Below the pieces are notes generated by a model, which saw only the letters and a program-made list of their open reading frames with translations, was not told where the DNA came from and searched no databases. A stretch of 64,000 nt of DNA from Clostridium jeddahitimonense (GTDB lineage Bacteria; Bacillota; Clostridia; Clostridiales; Clostridiaceae), in the NCBI GenBank assembly GCA_000753455.2, contig LM994670.1:2859653-2923652 (forward strand). The letters are read 5' to 3'. Shown piece by piece: positions 16,181 to 27,000 of the stretch (position 1 is the first letter of the stretch; the number at the start of each line of letters is the position of its first letter). The position numbers were made by a program, and so were the translations under genes.

Positions 16181-18154
16181 ATGTCATTTTTTAAACAATT
16201 ATTTAAACTAATATTAATAAGCTTATTAGCTTTTATTTTTTTACAATGTAAAACTACTTGGTGTTCATTAATAGAAGAAAAAAACTTTAACATTTTAATA
16301 CTAAACTCCTATAATGCTGAAAATGAATGGGAGCGTCTTATTTCCTCAGGCTTAAAAAAGAAATTATCTATAGCTCCAAATATAAACTTAATCTATGAAT
16401 TTTTAGATAGTAAAACTTTATTTACAGACGAATACAAAAATAGTTTTATGGAACTTTTAAATATGAAATATAAAAATACTCAGATAGATGTTATTTTAAC
16501 AGTAGATGATGAAGCCTTATCTTTCCTAAGAGAAAATTTATTCATTGAAAACTCTATATTGTATAAAAAGCCTACGGTATTCATAGGATCAAATAGTCAA
16601 ATTAGTCTTTCTTCGGAAGAGAAAAATTATATATCTGGTGTTATTGAAACAGAGGATAATCTTAGATTTTTAAACTTACTAATTACCCTTGAGAAAAATT
16701 TGAAAGATGTGATCGTTTTATTAGATAACTCAACTTTTTGTAACGTTTTAAAAAACAACATAGCTAATATGAAATCCTTAGCTAGTGAGCCCTTAAATAT
16801 TTCTTTTTTGGAAAAAGAATACATAGAAGATATTATTTCCGAAATTGCTAAAAGTGATCCTGATTCTTCTGCTTTGGTAATAGTTGGAGAGTATAAAGAT
16901 AGGATTAACAATTCATACTTAGACTTATCAGATACTATTAAAATAATTAGAAACAATACTAATACTCCTATTTATACTAAGGTTCAACCTTATATATTAG
17001 CTGGAGCAATAGGAGGAATAGTCGATACTGGAGATTACCATGGTTCTATTGCAGGAGAATTAATTCTAAAACTAGCATCTGGTATTCCCATTAACGAAAT
17101 TCCTTTAGTATATAACAGCTTAGATTTAACTATTTTTAATTATGACTCACTTAATTATTATCATGTAAATCCACTTTTGTTACCAAAAGAAAGTATTATT
17201 TTAAATAAAGGACCTTTTGATTTTTTATTGCCTCCATTCTTTAAAATATTATTATGGATATTTATAATATCTTTTGTAATATTCGTGATCTATATAATAA
17301 TATTTTCTTCGAAGCAAAAGAGGTCAATAGCAATAAAAGATGCTGTTTATAAAAAAGCATTAGAAACAGAGAAACTAAAGTCAATTTTCATTACTACTAT
17401 GTCTCATGAATTCAGAACTCCTATAAATATTATTTTAGCAACTTCTCATTTACTTTCAATTAAGGTAGGAGATCCTTCAATAGACAAAGATTATCTTATA
17501 AAAAAGTTAGATTACATAACAAAAAGCGGTAATAGATTATTAAAACTTGTTAACAACATTATTGATGTTACTAGGTTAGAATCTGGTTTTTTAACTATTA
17601 ACTTTTCCTATAAAAATATAGTTCAAGTAATAGAAGATACTGTTATGTCAACAGTTGATTTAGCCAAGGGATTTAATATAGAAATTATCTTCGATACAGA
17701 AAAAGAAGAGATAAACACCTATATAGATACCACTAAAATAGAACGTAGCATATTAAACCTCTTATCTAACAGTATCAAATTTACTCCTTCTGGTGGCAGA
17801 ATATATGTAAGTATAAATGTAAATAATAATGAGGTAATTATAAAAGTACAAGATACTGGTATAGGCATACCTGAGGAGAAACTAAAAAATATCTTTAATA
17901 GATTTTATCAAGCCGACTCTTCCTTACATAGAAGTTCAGAAGGAAGTGGTTTAGGATTATACATAGTAAAAGGGCTGATTCAACTTCATCATGGGACTAT
18001 ATCAGTAGAAAGTACTTGTGGCGAAGGTACTACATTTACAATAACCTTACCTATAATATTGTCTATTAAAGATAATACCGAATTTACTTCTTCAGACGAT
18101 GCTTTATCTCGTTTAGTTATGATTGAATTATCAGATATCCTAGAAAAAGATTAA
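16181..18154 (+). CDS. Orphan sensor histidine kinase with periplasmic-binding-type sensor domain
   Basis: 657 aa. A signal-anchor helix (about 8-22) is followed by an extracellular ~300-residue domain of ABC substrate-binding type (ILILNSYNAENEWE...VILTVDDEAL...PTVFIGSN...GIVDTGDYHGSIAGEL). Then come one transmembrane helix (about 353-376) and the kinase core: H-box SHEFRTP with His409, N-box LLSNSIKFTP, G1 DTGIGIPEE, F-box FNRFYQAD and G2 GSGLGLYIVKG. No response regulator is adjacent. It is followed 19 nt later by an L,D-transpeptidase gene, so the signal may concern the cell wall. TGGAGGT precedes the ATG. Confidence 0.9.
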   Translation: MSFFKQLFKLILISLLAFIFLQCKTTWCSLIEEKNFNILILNSYNAENEWERLISSGLKKKLSIAPNINLIYEFLDSKTLFTDEYKNSFMELLNMKYKNTQIDVILTVDDEALSFLRENLFIENSILYKKPTVFIGSNSQISLSSEEKNYISGVIETEDNLRFLNLLITLEKNLKDVIVLLDNSTFCNVLKNNIANMKSLASEPLNISFLEKEYIEDIISEIAKSDPDSSALVIVGEYKDRINNSYLDLSDTIKIIRNNTNTPIYTKVQPYILAGAIGGIVDTGDYHGSIAGELILKLASGIPINEIPLVYNSLDLTIFNYDSLNYYHVNPLLLPKESIILNKGPFDFLLPPFFKILLWIFIISFVIFVIYIIIFSSKQKRSIAIKDAVYKKALETEKLKSIFITTMSHEFRTPINIILATSHLLSIKVGDPSIDKDYLIKKLDYITKSGNRLLKLVNNIIDVTRLESGFLTINFSYKNIVQVIEDTVMSTVDLAKGFNIEIIFDTEKEEINTYIDTTKIERSILNLLSNSIKFTPSGGRIYVSINVNNNEVIIKVQDTGIGIPEEKLKNIFNRFYQADSSLHRSSEGSGLGLYIVKGLIQLHHGTISVESTCGEGTTFTITLPIILSIKDNTEFTSSDDALSRLVMIELSDILEKD

Positions 18155-18173
18155 CTAATTTGTAGGTGATAAT

Positions 18174-18854
18174 ATGAAAAATAAACTTATTACAATAGTT
18201 TTACTAGTTGTCTTAATTTTAAACACTCCACAACTATCTATAGCCTCAACGCTATCTACTGATAGTAATAAATATATTATTTTGATAGATTTATACGCTA
18301 GAACGTTAACATTAGTAGATAAAAAAACACAAGAGGAGGTTAAGGTTTATCCTATAGCTATAGGAAAAAAATCTACTCCTTCACCAATAGGAATATGGCA
18401 GATTAAAAGCAAAGCATTAATGAAGGGGCCTTTTGGAGGCTATTGGCTAGGCTTAAATGCACCTTGGGATACCTTTGGAATTCACGGAACAAGCAACCCT
18501 AGTAGCATAGGAAATATGGCTTCTAATGGATGTATTCGTCTTTATAATCATAATATAAAAGAACTTTTCAATTTGGTTGATTATGATACTTCCGTTATTA
18601 TTTCTGGTGGACCTAATTGGAGATTTTCCCCTTATGATAGAGATATAACTCCTAATTGTAAAGGTGCTGATGTTTATCATGTGCAACGAATTTTAAATGC
18701 ATTAGGCTATTTCGATCATCCTGCTGATGGCATCTACGGCTATTCTTTAGAATTAGCTGTACAAAAATATAAAGCAGACCATAATCTTGAACCGATCGAT
18801 AGTTATATCGATGATGATTTTCTAAAAAGCATAGGATGTGAAAGATTTGAATAA
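18174..18854 (+). CDS. L,D-transpeptidase (YkuD) with C-terminal peptidoglycan-binding domain
   Basis: A 226-aa exported enzyme that forms 3-3 peptidoglycan cross-links or attaches peptides to the wall. Signal peptide at 1-25, YkuD domain about 32-147 with His104 (GIHGTS) and catalytic Cys120 in ASNGCIRL, then a PG_binding_1-like domain at about 160-215 (DVYHVQRILNALGYF...DGIYGYSLELAVQKYK). Catalytic residues are intact. It follows the sensor kinase by 19 nt and probably shares its transcript. The catalytic-then-binding domain order is the reverse of many LDTs. Confidence 0.93.
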   Translation: MKNKLITIVLLVVLILNTPQLSIASTLSTDSNKYIILIDLYARTLTLVDKKTQEEVKVYPIAIGKKSTPSPIGIWQIKSKALMKGPFGGYWLGLNAPWDTFGIHGTSNPSSIGNMASNGCIRLYNHNIKELFNLVDYDTSVIISGGPNWRFSPYDRDITPNCKGADVYHVQRILNALGYFDHPADGIYGYSLELAVQKYKADHNLEPIDSYIDDDFLKSIGCERFE

Positions 18855-18860
18855 AAATTT

Positions 18861-18881
18861 AAGGAGCTAAATTAGCTCCTT
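18861..18881. terminator. Bidirectional terminator between the L,D-transpeptidase and RNase J genes
   Basis: AAGGAGCTAA-A-TTAGCTCCTT, a 10-bp perfect palindrome with A and T runs on the two sides, lies between two convergent genes and ends next to the RNase J stop codon. Confidence 0.92.
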
Positions 18882-20540
18882 TTATGTTTCCATTATTATT
18901 GGTATTATAGTTGGTCTTCTCTTAGTTTTTTCGTATATATAATTCTCAACAGCTTTTTTAACAGCTGATTTTAATAAATACCATTCAATTATTCCCTTTT
19001 TTAAGCACTTATCCAACTCTTCTGAAGCAATATCCTTTACCTCTTTTATTAACGCTTCTGATTCCTTAACATAAACAAATCCTCTTGTTATTATATCTGG
19101 TCCTGAAAGAATACTTAAACTTTCCCTTTCTATAGCAACTACTATTGTAAGCATTCCATCTTGTGCTAAGTGCCTTCTATCCCTAAGCACTATATTTCCA
19201 ACATCTCCAACACCTAATCCATCTACAAATATTGATCCAGCCTTTACCTTTCCTTCTTTCTTACATTCGTTGGAAGATATTTCAAGAACCTCTCCTGTAT
19301 CTAAAGTAAATATATTTTCTTTCGGAGTTCCTAACTTTTCAGCCAAATCAGCATGATGTTTTAAATGCCTAAACTCTCCATGTACTGGTACAAAATACTT
19401 TGGTTTAACTAAAGAATGAATAAGCTTTAATTCCTCTTGATACGCATGACCTGATACGTGTACATCTTCCAAATCTTCATATACAACATTTGCACCTCTT
19501 TTAAATAATTGATTTATAACCTTTGAAATAAGCTTATCATTTCCTGGAATTGGAGATGCAGATATTATAAACGTATCATTTGGTTCTATAGATATCTTTC
19601 TATGATTAGAAAATGCTATTCTTGCTAAAGATGCCATTGGTTCTCCCTGGCTTCCTGTAGTTAAAATAGTTACTTTATCATTAGGATAACTACTTATTTC
19701 ATCTACATCTATTATTTCTGTATCTGGTACATGAAGATATCCTAGTTCTCTAGCTACCTTTGATACATTCTCCATACTTCTTCCATTAAAGACCACTTTT
19801 CTTCCATAAATCATAGATGCATCTACTACTTGTTGCATTCTATGAATATTAGATGCAAAAGTAGCTACTATAACACGACCTTTTGCTGTAGAAAAAATTC
19901 TTTTTAACGTATGTCCTATTGTACTTTCTGATGATGAATGTCCTGTTCGTTCTACATTAGTACTATCTGCCATAAGGAGCAAAACTCCTTCTCTTCCTAT
20001 AGTTGATATACGTTGCAAATCCATAAGCTTGCCATCAATAGGAGTGTAATCTATTTTAAAATCACCTGTATGTAATATTGTTCCTAAAGGTGTATAAATA
20101 GCTAAACTACAAGAATCTGCTATACTATGTGTGGCTCTTATAAACTCTACCTTAAAAGAACCAAGCTCTAATATATCACCAATCCCTACACTTTCTACTT
20201 TTGTCTCATTCAACAACTTATGTTCTTCAAGCTTAGTCTTTACTAATCCTATAGTTAATTTAGTTCCATAAATAGGCATCTGAAGTTGTTTTAAAATATA
20301 TGGTATTGCTCCAATATGATCCTCATGCCCATGAGTTAAAACTAACCCTCTAACCTTATCCTTATTATTTATAAGATATGATATATCAGGAATAATTAAA
20401 TCTACTCCATACATTTCTTCATCTGGAAAGGCTAACCCACAATCTATAACAATAATATCATCATTATATTCTATGGCAGTTATATTCTTACCTATTTCGC
20501 CCATACCACCCAGTGGTATTACTTTTAATTTATCTTTCAT
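18882..20540 (-). CDS. rnj: Ribonuclease J
   Basis: A 552-aa metallo-beta-lactamase/beta-CASP nuclease with 5'-3' exo- and endoribonuclease activity, central to mRNA decay and rRNA maturation in Firmicutes. The metal site HGHEDH is at 70-75, DTGEVLEI and the SGHAY and VHGE motifs follow, and a C-terminal dimerisation domain is present. The ATG at 20540 has AGGAGGT upstream; a TTG one codon earlier is less likely. Only one RNase J is in this window, so J1 versus J2 cannot be decided. Confidence 0.95.
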   Translation of the reverse strand: MKDKLKVIPLGGMGEIGKNITAIEYNDDIIVIDCGLAFPDEEMYGVDLIIPDISYLINNKDKVRGLVLTHGHEDHIGAIPYILKQLQMPIYGTKLTIGLVKTKLEEHKLLNETKVESVGIGDILELGSFKVEFIRATHSIADSCSLAIYTPLGTILHTGDFKIDYTPIDGKLMDLQRISTIGREGVLLLMADSTNVERTGHSSSESTIGHTLKRIFSTAKGRVIVATFASNIHRMQQVVDASMIYGRKVVFNGRSMENVSKVARELGYLHVPDTEIIDVDEISSYPNDKVTILTTGSQGEPMASLARIAFSNHRKISIEPNDTFIISASPIPGNDKLISKVINQLFKRGANVVYEDLEDVHVSGHAYQEELKLIHSLVKPKYFVPVHGEFRHLKHHADLAEKLGTPKENIFTLDTGEVLEISSNECKKEGKVKAGSIFVDGLGVGDVGNIVLRDRRHLAQDGMLTIVVAIERESLSILSGPDIITRGFVYVKESEALIKEVKDIASEELDKCLKKGIIEWYLLKSAVKKAVENYIYEKTKRRPTIIPIIMET

Positions 20541-20649
20541 CAAACTACCTCCTTATAAAGATTCATTATTTATATTTTGTACATAATAACTTATTTAATT
20601 CTCAATTGTTCTATTAACCTTTACCTTCATCTTGATTAATTAATAATAA

Positions 20650-20683
20650 AAAGAGTACCATGAAAAAATTCATAGTACTCTTT
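20650..20683 (-). terminator. Terminator after the DUF1846 gene
   Basis: AAAGAGTAC (20650-20658) and GTACTCTTT (20675-20683) pair, with an inner ATGAA/TTCAT extension, followed by T-rich sequence in the minus direction. Confidence 0.85.
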
Positions 20684-20742
20684 AATAATAAATATAATAT
20701 CAAAGTGATATTTATATAACAAATTTAATTTTAAATAAATTT

Positions 20743-22251
20743 TTAGTTACTATAGTATAAACTCTCTGATGGATAAACAGCATCACAAGTTATATCTATT
20801 CCTAACTTTCTAAATGTTTGCTCATCACTAGTTGGTAAAATTGTTGTTGAATGTGCTTGGCAATTCTTAAGCATTGGAAGTTTTTCCATAGCTACTTGCG
20901 CTGTAGGATTAGTTGCTGCACAAATACTTAATGCAATAAGTACTTCTTCACAATTTAATGATACATTTTTATTTGCTAATGTTTGTGACTTCAGCTTTAT
21001 AATCGGCTCTAATATTACTGGCGATATTAAGTGCATATCATCTGATATATTTGCTAAATACTTTATAGCATTTAATAAAACAGCTGCTGCATCATCTAAA
21101 ACTTCTGTATTTCTTCCAGTTAGTATAGTTCCATCCTCAAGTTCTAATGCAATAACTGGACATATTTCATTTTTACATGACTTTTCCTTTAACTCTTCAG
21201 CACGTCTTCTTGCTGGCATTACTACACTTCTATCTTCTTCTTTTAAGTTAACTTGCTCCATTATAAGCTTAGCAGCATCGAATGTTTCTTTATCAACATA
21301 TCCTTTTTTATATTCGCATCCAGTTTTGAAATATCTTCTTATAATTTCTTGCTTTGACGCTTCTCTAACAACTTCATCATCAACTATACCAAAACCAACT
21401 CTATTAACGCCCATATCAGTTGGTGATTTATAAACTGACTCTTCTCCTGTTATCTTTTCAATTATTCTTTTAAGCACTGGGAAGCTTTCAAGATCTCTAT
21501 TATAATTTACAGCTGTTTCTCCATAAGCTTCTAAATGGAAGTAATCTATCATATTTACATCCTTAAGATCTACTGTTGCAGCTTCATAAGCTATGTTTAG
21601 CGGATGCTTTAATGGCACATTCCATACTGGGAATGTTTCAAATTTAGAGTATCCAGCTGAATTACCTCTTCTATATTCATGGTAAAGTTGACTTAAACAA
21701 GTAGCAAGTTTACCACTTCCTGGTCCTGGTGCTGTAACAACAACTATTGGTTTACTTGTTTCTATATAAGGGTTCTTTCCATAGCCTTCGTCACTAACTA
21801 TAGTATCAACATCTGTTGGATACCCCTTAGTAGATCTGTGCTTATAAACCTTTATTCCTCTTCTTTCAAGTTTATTTATAAATACAGTAGCTGATGGTTG
21901 GTCATTATATCTTGTTATTACTACTGAATTCACTTCTAAGTCATAAGATCTTAAATCATCGATAAGCCTCATTACATCCATATCATAAGTAATTCCAAAA
22001 TCTCCCCTGATTTTGTTTCTTTCGATATCTCCAGCATAAACACAAATAACTACTTCAACGTTCTCTCTTAGTTTATGTAATAACTTAATCTTTGCATTTT
22101 CATCAAATCCTGGTAATACTCTTTTCGCATGAAGGTCAAATAATAACTTTCCTCCAAACTCTAAGTATAATTTATCATAGTTATTAACTCTTTCTAAAAT
22201 ATATTTAGACTGTTCTTCTAAGTACTTTTCGTGATCAAATCCTATTTTCAT
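20743..22251 (-). CDS. DUF1846 (UPF0371) family protein
   Basis: A 502-aa cytoplasmic protein matching the DUF1846 family along its whole length, including the [20 protein letters not shown] glycine-rich block, the [10 protein letters not shown] segment and a C-terminal [19 protein letters not shown] stretch. Biochemical function is not established to my knowledge; the P-loop-like glycine block suggests nucleotide or phosphate binding. TTAGGAGTG precedes the ATG. It is monocistronic with a long 5' region containing a perfect palindrome. Confidence 0.9.
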   Translation of the reverse strand: MKIGFDHEKYLEEQSKYILERVNNYDKLYLEFGGKLLFDLHAKRVLPGFDENAKIKLLHKLRENVEVVICVYAGDIERNKIRGDFGITYDMDVMRLIDDLRSYDLEVNSVVITRYNDQPSATVFINKLERRGIKVYKHRSTKGYPTDVDTIVSDEGYGKNPYIETSKPIVVVTAPGPGSGKLATCLSQLYHEYRRGNSAGYSKFETFPVWNVPLKHPLNIAYEAATVDLKDVNMIDYFHLEAYGETAVNYNRDLESFPVLKRIIEKITGEESVYKSPTDMGVNRVGFGIVDDEVVREASKQEIIRRYFKTGCEYKKGYVDKETFDAAKLIMEQVNLKEEDRSVVMPARRRAEELKEKSCKNEICPVIALELEDGTILTGRNTEVLDDAAAVLLNAIKYLANISDDMHLISPVILEPIIKLKSQTLANKNVSLNCEEVLIALSICAATNPTAQVAMEKLPMLKNCQAHSTTILPTSDEQTFRKLGIDITCDAVYPSESLYYSN

Positions 22252-22282
22252 ATGTACACTCCTAATTTTATAGTTTTTTTTT

Positions 22283-22319
22283 AGTATAAGTAATTTTCAT
22301 AAATAAAATTACTTATACT
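22283..22319. promoter_or_regulatory. 15-bp perfect palindrome upstream of the DUF1846 gene
   Basis: AGTATAAGTAATTTT (22283-22297) and its exact reverse complement (22305-22319) flank a 7-nt centre, 31 nt upstream of the start codon. In the direction of the gene it is followed by an A run, not a T run, so it is not a normal terminator. It may be an operator or a leader-RNA hairpin. The remaining 350-nt gap (22320-22545) is AT-rich with no ORF seen. Confidence 0.55.
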
Positions 22320-22544
22320 TAAGCTCGATTAAGTAAATCATATTCACCTTTAAATCTCACTTATGTAACTATTAATAGAAACCTAAGTTTAGTCTATTAA
22401 TTAGGCACAAAATCTATAATATTATTGCATAAATTTTCAAACTTGTAAACCAAAAAACCAAATTCGCTCATTATGTTTAATTTATATTTCGTAAATAGTA
22501 AATATTAAAGTTCTTCCTCCAAATAGTGACGTAAATTTATTTAA

Positions 22545-22581
22545 GCAAAAAAGCTACCATAAAATTGGTAGCTTTTTTATC
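22545..22581 (-). terminator. Terminator after the CoA-disulfide reductase gene
   Basis: AAAAAGCTACCA and TGGTAGCTTTTT pair perfectly around a short loop and are followed by a T-rich stretch on the minus strand, about 20 nt after the stop codon. Confidence 0.92.
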
Positions 22582-22601
22582 TTTATATAGTCTTTTAATA
22601 A

Positions 22602-23936
22602 TTACTTAGACACATTTCCAGCTACATTTAGAACATCCCATGTTCTTGCAAATGGTGGTGCATAACAAAGGTCTAGCATTCCTAATTGCTCTGTAGTTAG
22701 CTTACCAAAAATACAAGCAGCTAAAACATTACATCTTTGAACTGCATCTTTATATCCAGCAACTTGACCACCTAATATTACTTTGCTATGTGCATCATAT
22801 ATAAGCTTAACATATATTTTTTGTCTTCCTGGATAGTAGCTAGTTTGATTCATATCACTTATAAACTTAGTTTTATAAGCAAAGCCTAACTCTTTTACTT
22901 CTTTTTCAGAAAGTCCAGTTCTTGCCGCTTCCATGTTCATAACTTTAATACAGCTTGAAGCTAAAGAACCTTGGAATGAATTATTTTGACCTGCTAAATT
23001 TTCACCGACTATTCTTCCAAGCTTATTTGCCCCTGTAGCTAACGGAACGTAAGCTTCTTTTTCTGTTACATAACTGTTTATTGTTGCACAATCTCCAGCT
23101 GAATAAACATCTTCTATTGATGTTCTTCCAAACTTATCTACAACTATAGCACCATTTCTTAATTTTTTTATTCTATCATCAGTTATAAATTCAGTATTAG
23201 GTCTTACTCCTGTTGCAAGTATAACTAAATCTGTTTCAAATTCACCTTTATTAGTTATAACCTTGTTAACCTTAGTGTCTCCACCTAACTCTAAAACAGT
23301 TTCGTTTAATAAAAGATTTACTTCATGACTTCTTATTTCTTCTTCTAAAAGATCAGTAATTTCCTTATCGAAAACTTCTGCTAAAACTCTATCTTGAAGT
23401 TGAACAACAGTTACTTCTTTACCTTTTTGCTTTGCAGCTTCTACAGCTTCAAGTCCAATAAATCCAGCCCCTATAATAGTTACCTTCTTTAATTCAGGAT
23501 TAGAAAGTAATGCTTTTATTTTATTACCATCCTCCATAGATTTTAATGTTAATACATTTTCTAAATTAACATTTTTTATTGGAGGAATTATAGCTCTTGC
23601 TCCTGTGGCAATCATTAGCTTATCATATGAATCAGTAAACTCTTCATCATCTCTTAAATTTTTAACTTTTAGAGTCTTAGAATTAAAATCTATACCTAAT
23701 ACTTCATGTTTAGTAAATATATCTACTCCTGATTCTCTAAATTTTTCTGGCGTTCTTGCTATCATTTGATCTGAATCTTCAAAGAACCCTCCAACATAGT
23801 AAGGAAGTCCACAAGCTCCAAAAGAAACTATATCTCCCTTTTCATAAACTATAACTTCGTCATTTGGACAAAGTCTTTTAAACTTTGCAGCTGCACTCAT
23901 TCCTGCTGCTATTCCACCTATAACTACTACTTTCAT
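22602..23936 (-). CDS. CoA-disulfide reductase / NADH oxidase family flavoprotein
   Basis: A 444-aa FAD- and NAD(P)H-dependent pyridine nucleotide-disulfide oxidoreductase. The N-terminus has the FAD-binding GGIAAGMSAAA motif (7-17), then the single redox-active Cys42 in SFGACGLPY, the signature of CoA-disulfide reductases and NADH oxidases/peroxidases. An NAD-binding GAGFIGLEA motif and a C-terminal dimerisation domain follow. The likely role is thiol redox balance or oxygen/peroxide detoxification in an anaerobe. The ATG at 23936 is preferred to one three codons upstream because AAAGGATGG is better spaced. Confidence 0.9.
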   Translation of the reverse strand: MKVVVIGGIAAGMSAAAKFKRLCPNDEVIVYEKGDIVSFGACGLPYYVGGFFEDSDQMIARTPEKFRESGVDIFTKHEVLGIDFNSKTLKVKNLRDDEEFTDSYDKLMIATGARAIIPPIKNVNLENVLTLKSMEDGNKIKALLSNPELKKVTIIGAGFIGLEAVEAAKQKGKEVTVVQLQDRVLAEVFDKEITDLLEEEIRSHEVNLLLNETVLELGGDTKVNKVITNKGEFETDLVILATGVRPNTEFITDDRIKKLRNGAIVVDKFGRTSIEDVYSAGDCATINSYVTEKEAYVPLATGANKLGRIVGENLAGQNNSFQGSLASSCIKVMNMEAARTGLSEKEVKELGFAYKTKFISDMNQTSYYPGRQKIYVKLIYDAHSKVILGGQVAGYKDAVQRCNVLAACIFGKLTTEQLGMLDLCYAPPFARTWDVLNVAGNVSK

Positions 23937-24019
23937 AAACACCATCCTTTGTTTTTTATATTATAAACATACTAACTTATCGTTTTTATGTTCAGTATTT
24001 TTATTTATTATATACCAAG

Positions 24020-27000
24020 TTAATAAAATAATGAAATAATTTCTTCATCACTTATTTTCATTATTGTATTATCAAGCTCTGTCTCTTTCCCAACTATTTT
24101 ATCTATAAGAGCTTTTTTCTCTTCTTGAAGGCTTATTATTTTTTCTTCAATAGTATCTTGAGCTACTATTTTTATTACTTCTACTATATTATTTTGCCCA
24201 ATTCTATGCGCTCTATCAGTAGCTTGATCTTCTACTGCTGGATTCCACCATGGGTCTAAATGAATAACTACATCTGCACTAGTTAAATTAAGCCCTGTTC
24301 CACCTGCTTTAAGTGAAATTAAGAAGACTTCCGTATTGTCATTATTAAAATCATCAACAAGCTTTGCTCTTTCCTTTGAAGGTGTAGACCCATCTAAATA
24401 CTTATAAGAAACACCATTATTATCAAATATATTTTTCACATTTTTTAATATTGTGGTAAATTGAGAAAATACTAATATTTTATGTCCTTGCTCTATACAC
24501 TCTATTACTGTTTCTGTTAATGCTGTTAACTTACTACTTCCTCCAGTATAGTTTTCCATTATAACTGATGGATCCAAACATATTTGTCTTAACTTTGTTA
24601 TGTAAGAAAGTATTTCTATCTTACTCTTTGTAAACTCATCATTTTTAACTTTTTTATCTATAAGCTCTTGAACATAATTTGCATAGGTTCCATACACCTT
24701 CTTTTGCTCATCCTCAAGTGGAACTATAAGCTTTTTCTCAATTTTTTCTGGAAGCTCTTTTATAACATCACTTTTAAACCTTCTTAAAATAAATGGTCTT
24801 ATAAGCTTATTTACTTCGTCAATAATAACCTTATCTTCTTCAAGTCTTCTGTGATATCTAGTTAGAAATCTCTTTTCATCATATAAATATCCTGGCATTA
24901 TAAAATCAAATATTGACCAAAGTTCCATAAGAGAATTCTCTATTGGGGTCCCTGTTAAAGCAAATTTCCTCTTTGCATTTATACTCTTTGTAGCTACAGC
25001 ATTTTGTGATGATGAATTCTTTATATTTTGGGCTTCATCTAAAATGCAATAATCAAATTCCTTATCCTCATAAAAGCTAATATCCCTTCTTAAAAGGTTA
25101 TATGTTGTTATTAATACATCGTAATCTTCATTATTATTTATTAATTCCTCTCTATCCTTAACAACTCCATTAACTATTGCAACTTTTATATCTGGTGAAA
25201 ACTTTACAAACTCATCTCTCCAATTGTAGATTAAAGATGTCGGCGCTACTATTAAACTTTTCTTACCTTTGTTTGACGTTATAAAAGTTATAGTTTGTAG
25301 TGTTTTACCCAAACCCATCTCATCTCCTAAAATACCACCGAACCCTAAGTAATCCAAAGTCTTGAGCCACTTATAACCTTCAACTTGGTATTCTCTTAAA
25401 TTAGCATTTATAGTATTAGGTACAACATATTCCTTATCTCTATAAGATGATAAATAATTTTTTATCTCTTTTATGATTTTACGTCCTCTTACCCCCTTTA
25501 TTCCTGAATCATTTATATAATCTTCTATTACTCCTGCTTTACTTTTATTAAAAACAGCCTTATTTTCATTTTCAATAAGCTCCATGGAATCTAAAAGTGC
25601 TAATATTTTATTTAACTCTAAATCATTTAGATCTAAAAACTCTCCATTTTCTAACCTATAATACTTTTTATTATCTCTAAACGCTCTTAATATATTAACT
25701 ATTTCTCTATCTTGAATATTTCCTAGAGTAAACTTAAGTTCAAAATAATCAAACTTCCCTTTTCTTATTTCGCCCTTAAATGTTCCTGAACCTATTGATT
25801 TTATCCCAGTAAAGTTCTCTGAATAATATACTTCTCCTATATCTTGAAGCTCTGATATATCACGGCTAAAAAATCTAAATAAATCATCTTCACTTTTGAA
25901 GAACACAAATTTATCATCTATTTTTTCAAACCCTAACTCTTTTAGTTTTCTTACTACTTCATCCTCCTTAACCTTATCCCTATATATAATCTTCTCCTCA
26001 AAGCTATGTTCAATATTAAACTCATATTGTCCATAACATACCTTAAGTATTAAATATGTTTCATCCTCTTTATCAAAATAAAACTTAAAACTAACAGGAG
26101 ATATAATTATTTTTTCTCTAAGACTTTTAGACAATCTTATGTTTTTACTTATACCTTGCATCGATGGAATTAAGTCTCTTAAAATTCTTTTCTCTTCCTC
26201 TTTATCAAAAAATATAGTTTTACCATGACTAAAAGATTCTACATAAGGAATTAAAATATCTATTTGCTCTTCTGGTGGCAAGTAAATATTAGAGTTATAT
26301 AAGTATACATCATTAGTTGATGTTAAGCTTTCAGGAATACCATTTTCGGCCTCTAACTTTATTACCTTGCCACCATCTTCTAAGGACATAGGTAAATCAA
26401 TTTTTTCTTCTAATACATCTACTTCTATCAGTCTTGAATAAAATCCACTACCTAAGTAAACTCTATTATTCTTTATTACATTAAAGAATTCTCTAACTAA
26501 ATAATCTGGTATTATAACTTGTTTTCCTGAAATAAACTTTCTATCAATATCTCTTATGAGATTTATAAGTTTAATAATTCTTTTATCACTGTTAGATAAT
26601 TTTTGTTCATTTATATCAAAAGTAAAATCTTTTCCATAAGCTAACGGAACTTTATTATATAAAGATATCAAAAAACTTCCTATGTCTTTTAATGTATATA
26701 ATTTATTAGAACTCATTCCCTTTAAGCCTATTCTAAATTCTGCTGCTATTTTCCCGTACCAATTTACCCTATTTATCACTACTTCAAATTTTATTTCTCT
26801 CTTTACCTTTTTATCTCCAAGTAATAAATCCAGTACTGAATCTGTAGTTGACTTAATAAGTTCTTTTGATGTCTCTCCAATTCCCAATTCCTGTTGTACT
26901 AAAGTATCTTGTTCTATATCATCTAAAAATCTATAAAATGTTGCAACTAAATGCTTGCAACAATATGTAATTCTCTTTTTACCATTTTTCTCGTAATCAC

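Noticed and set aside
16075..16293. 72-aa reading frame on the minus strand between the Mur ligase and the sensor kinase
   Set aside because: It overlaps the sensor kinase start and signal anchor, has no ribosome binding site and shows low-complexity Ile/Asn/Lys composition.
20743..22251. Assigning an enzymatic function to the DUF1846 protein
   Set aside because: The glycine-rich block alone does not define a reaction, and the family has no settled activity that I know of.
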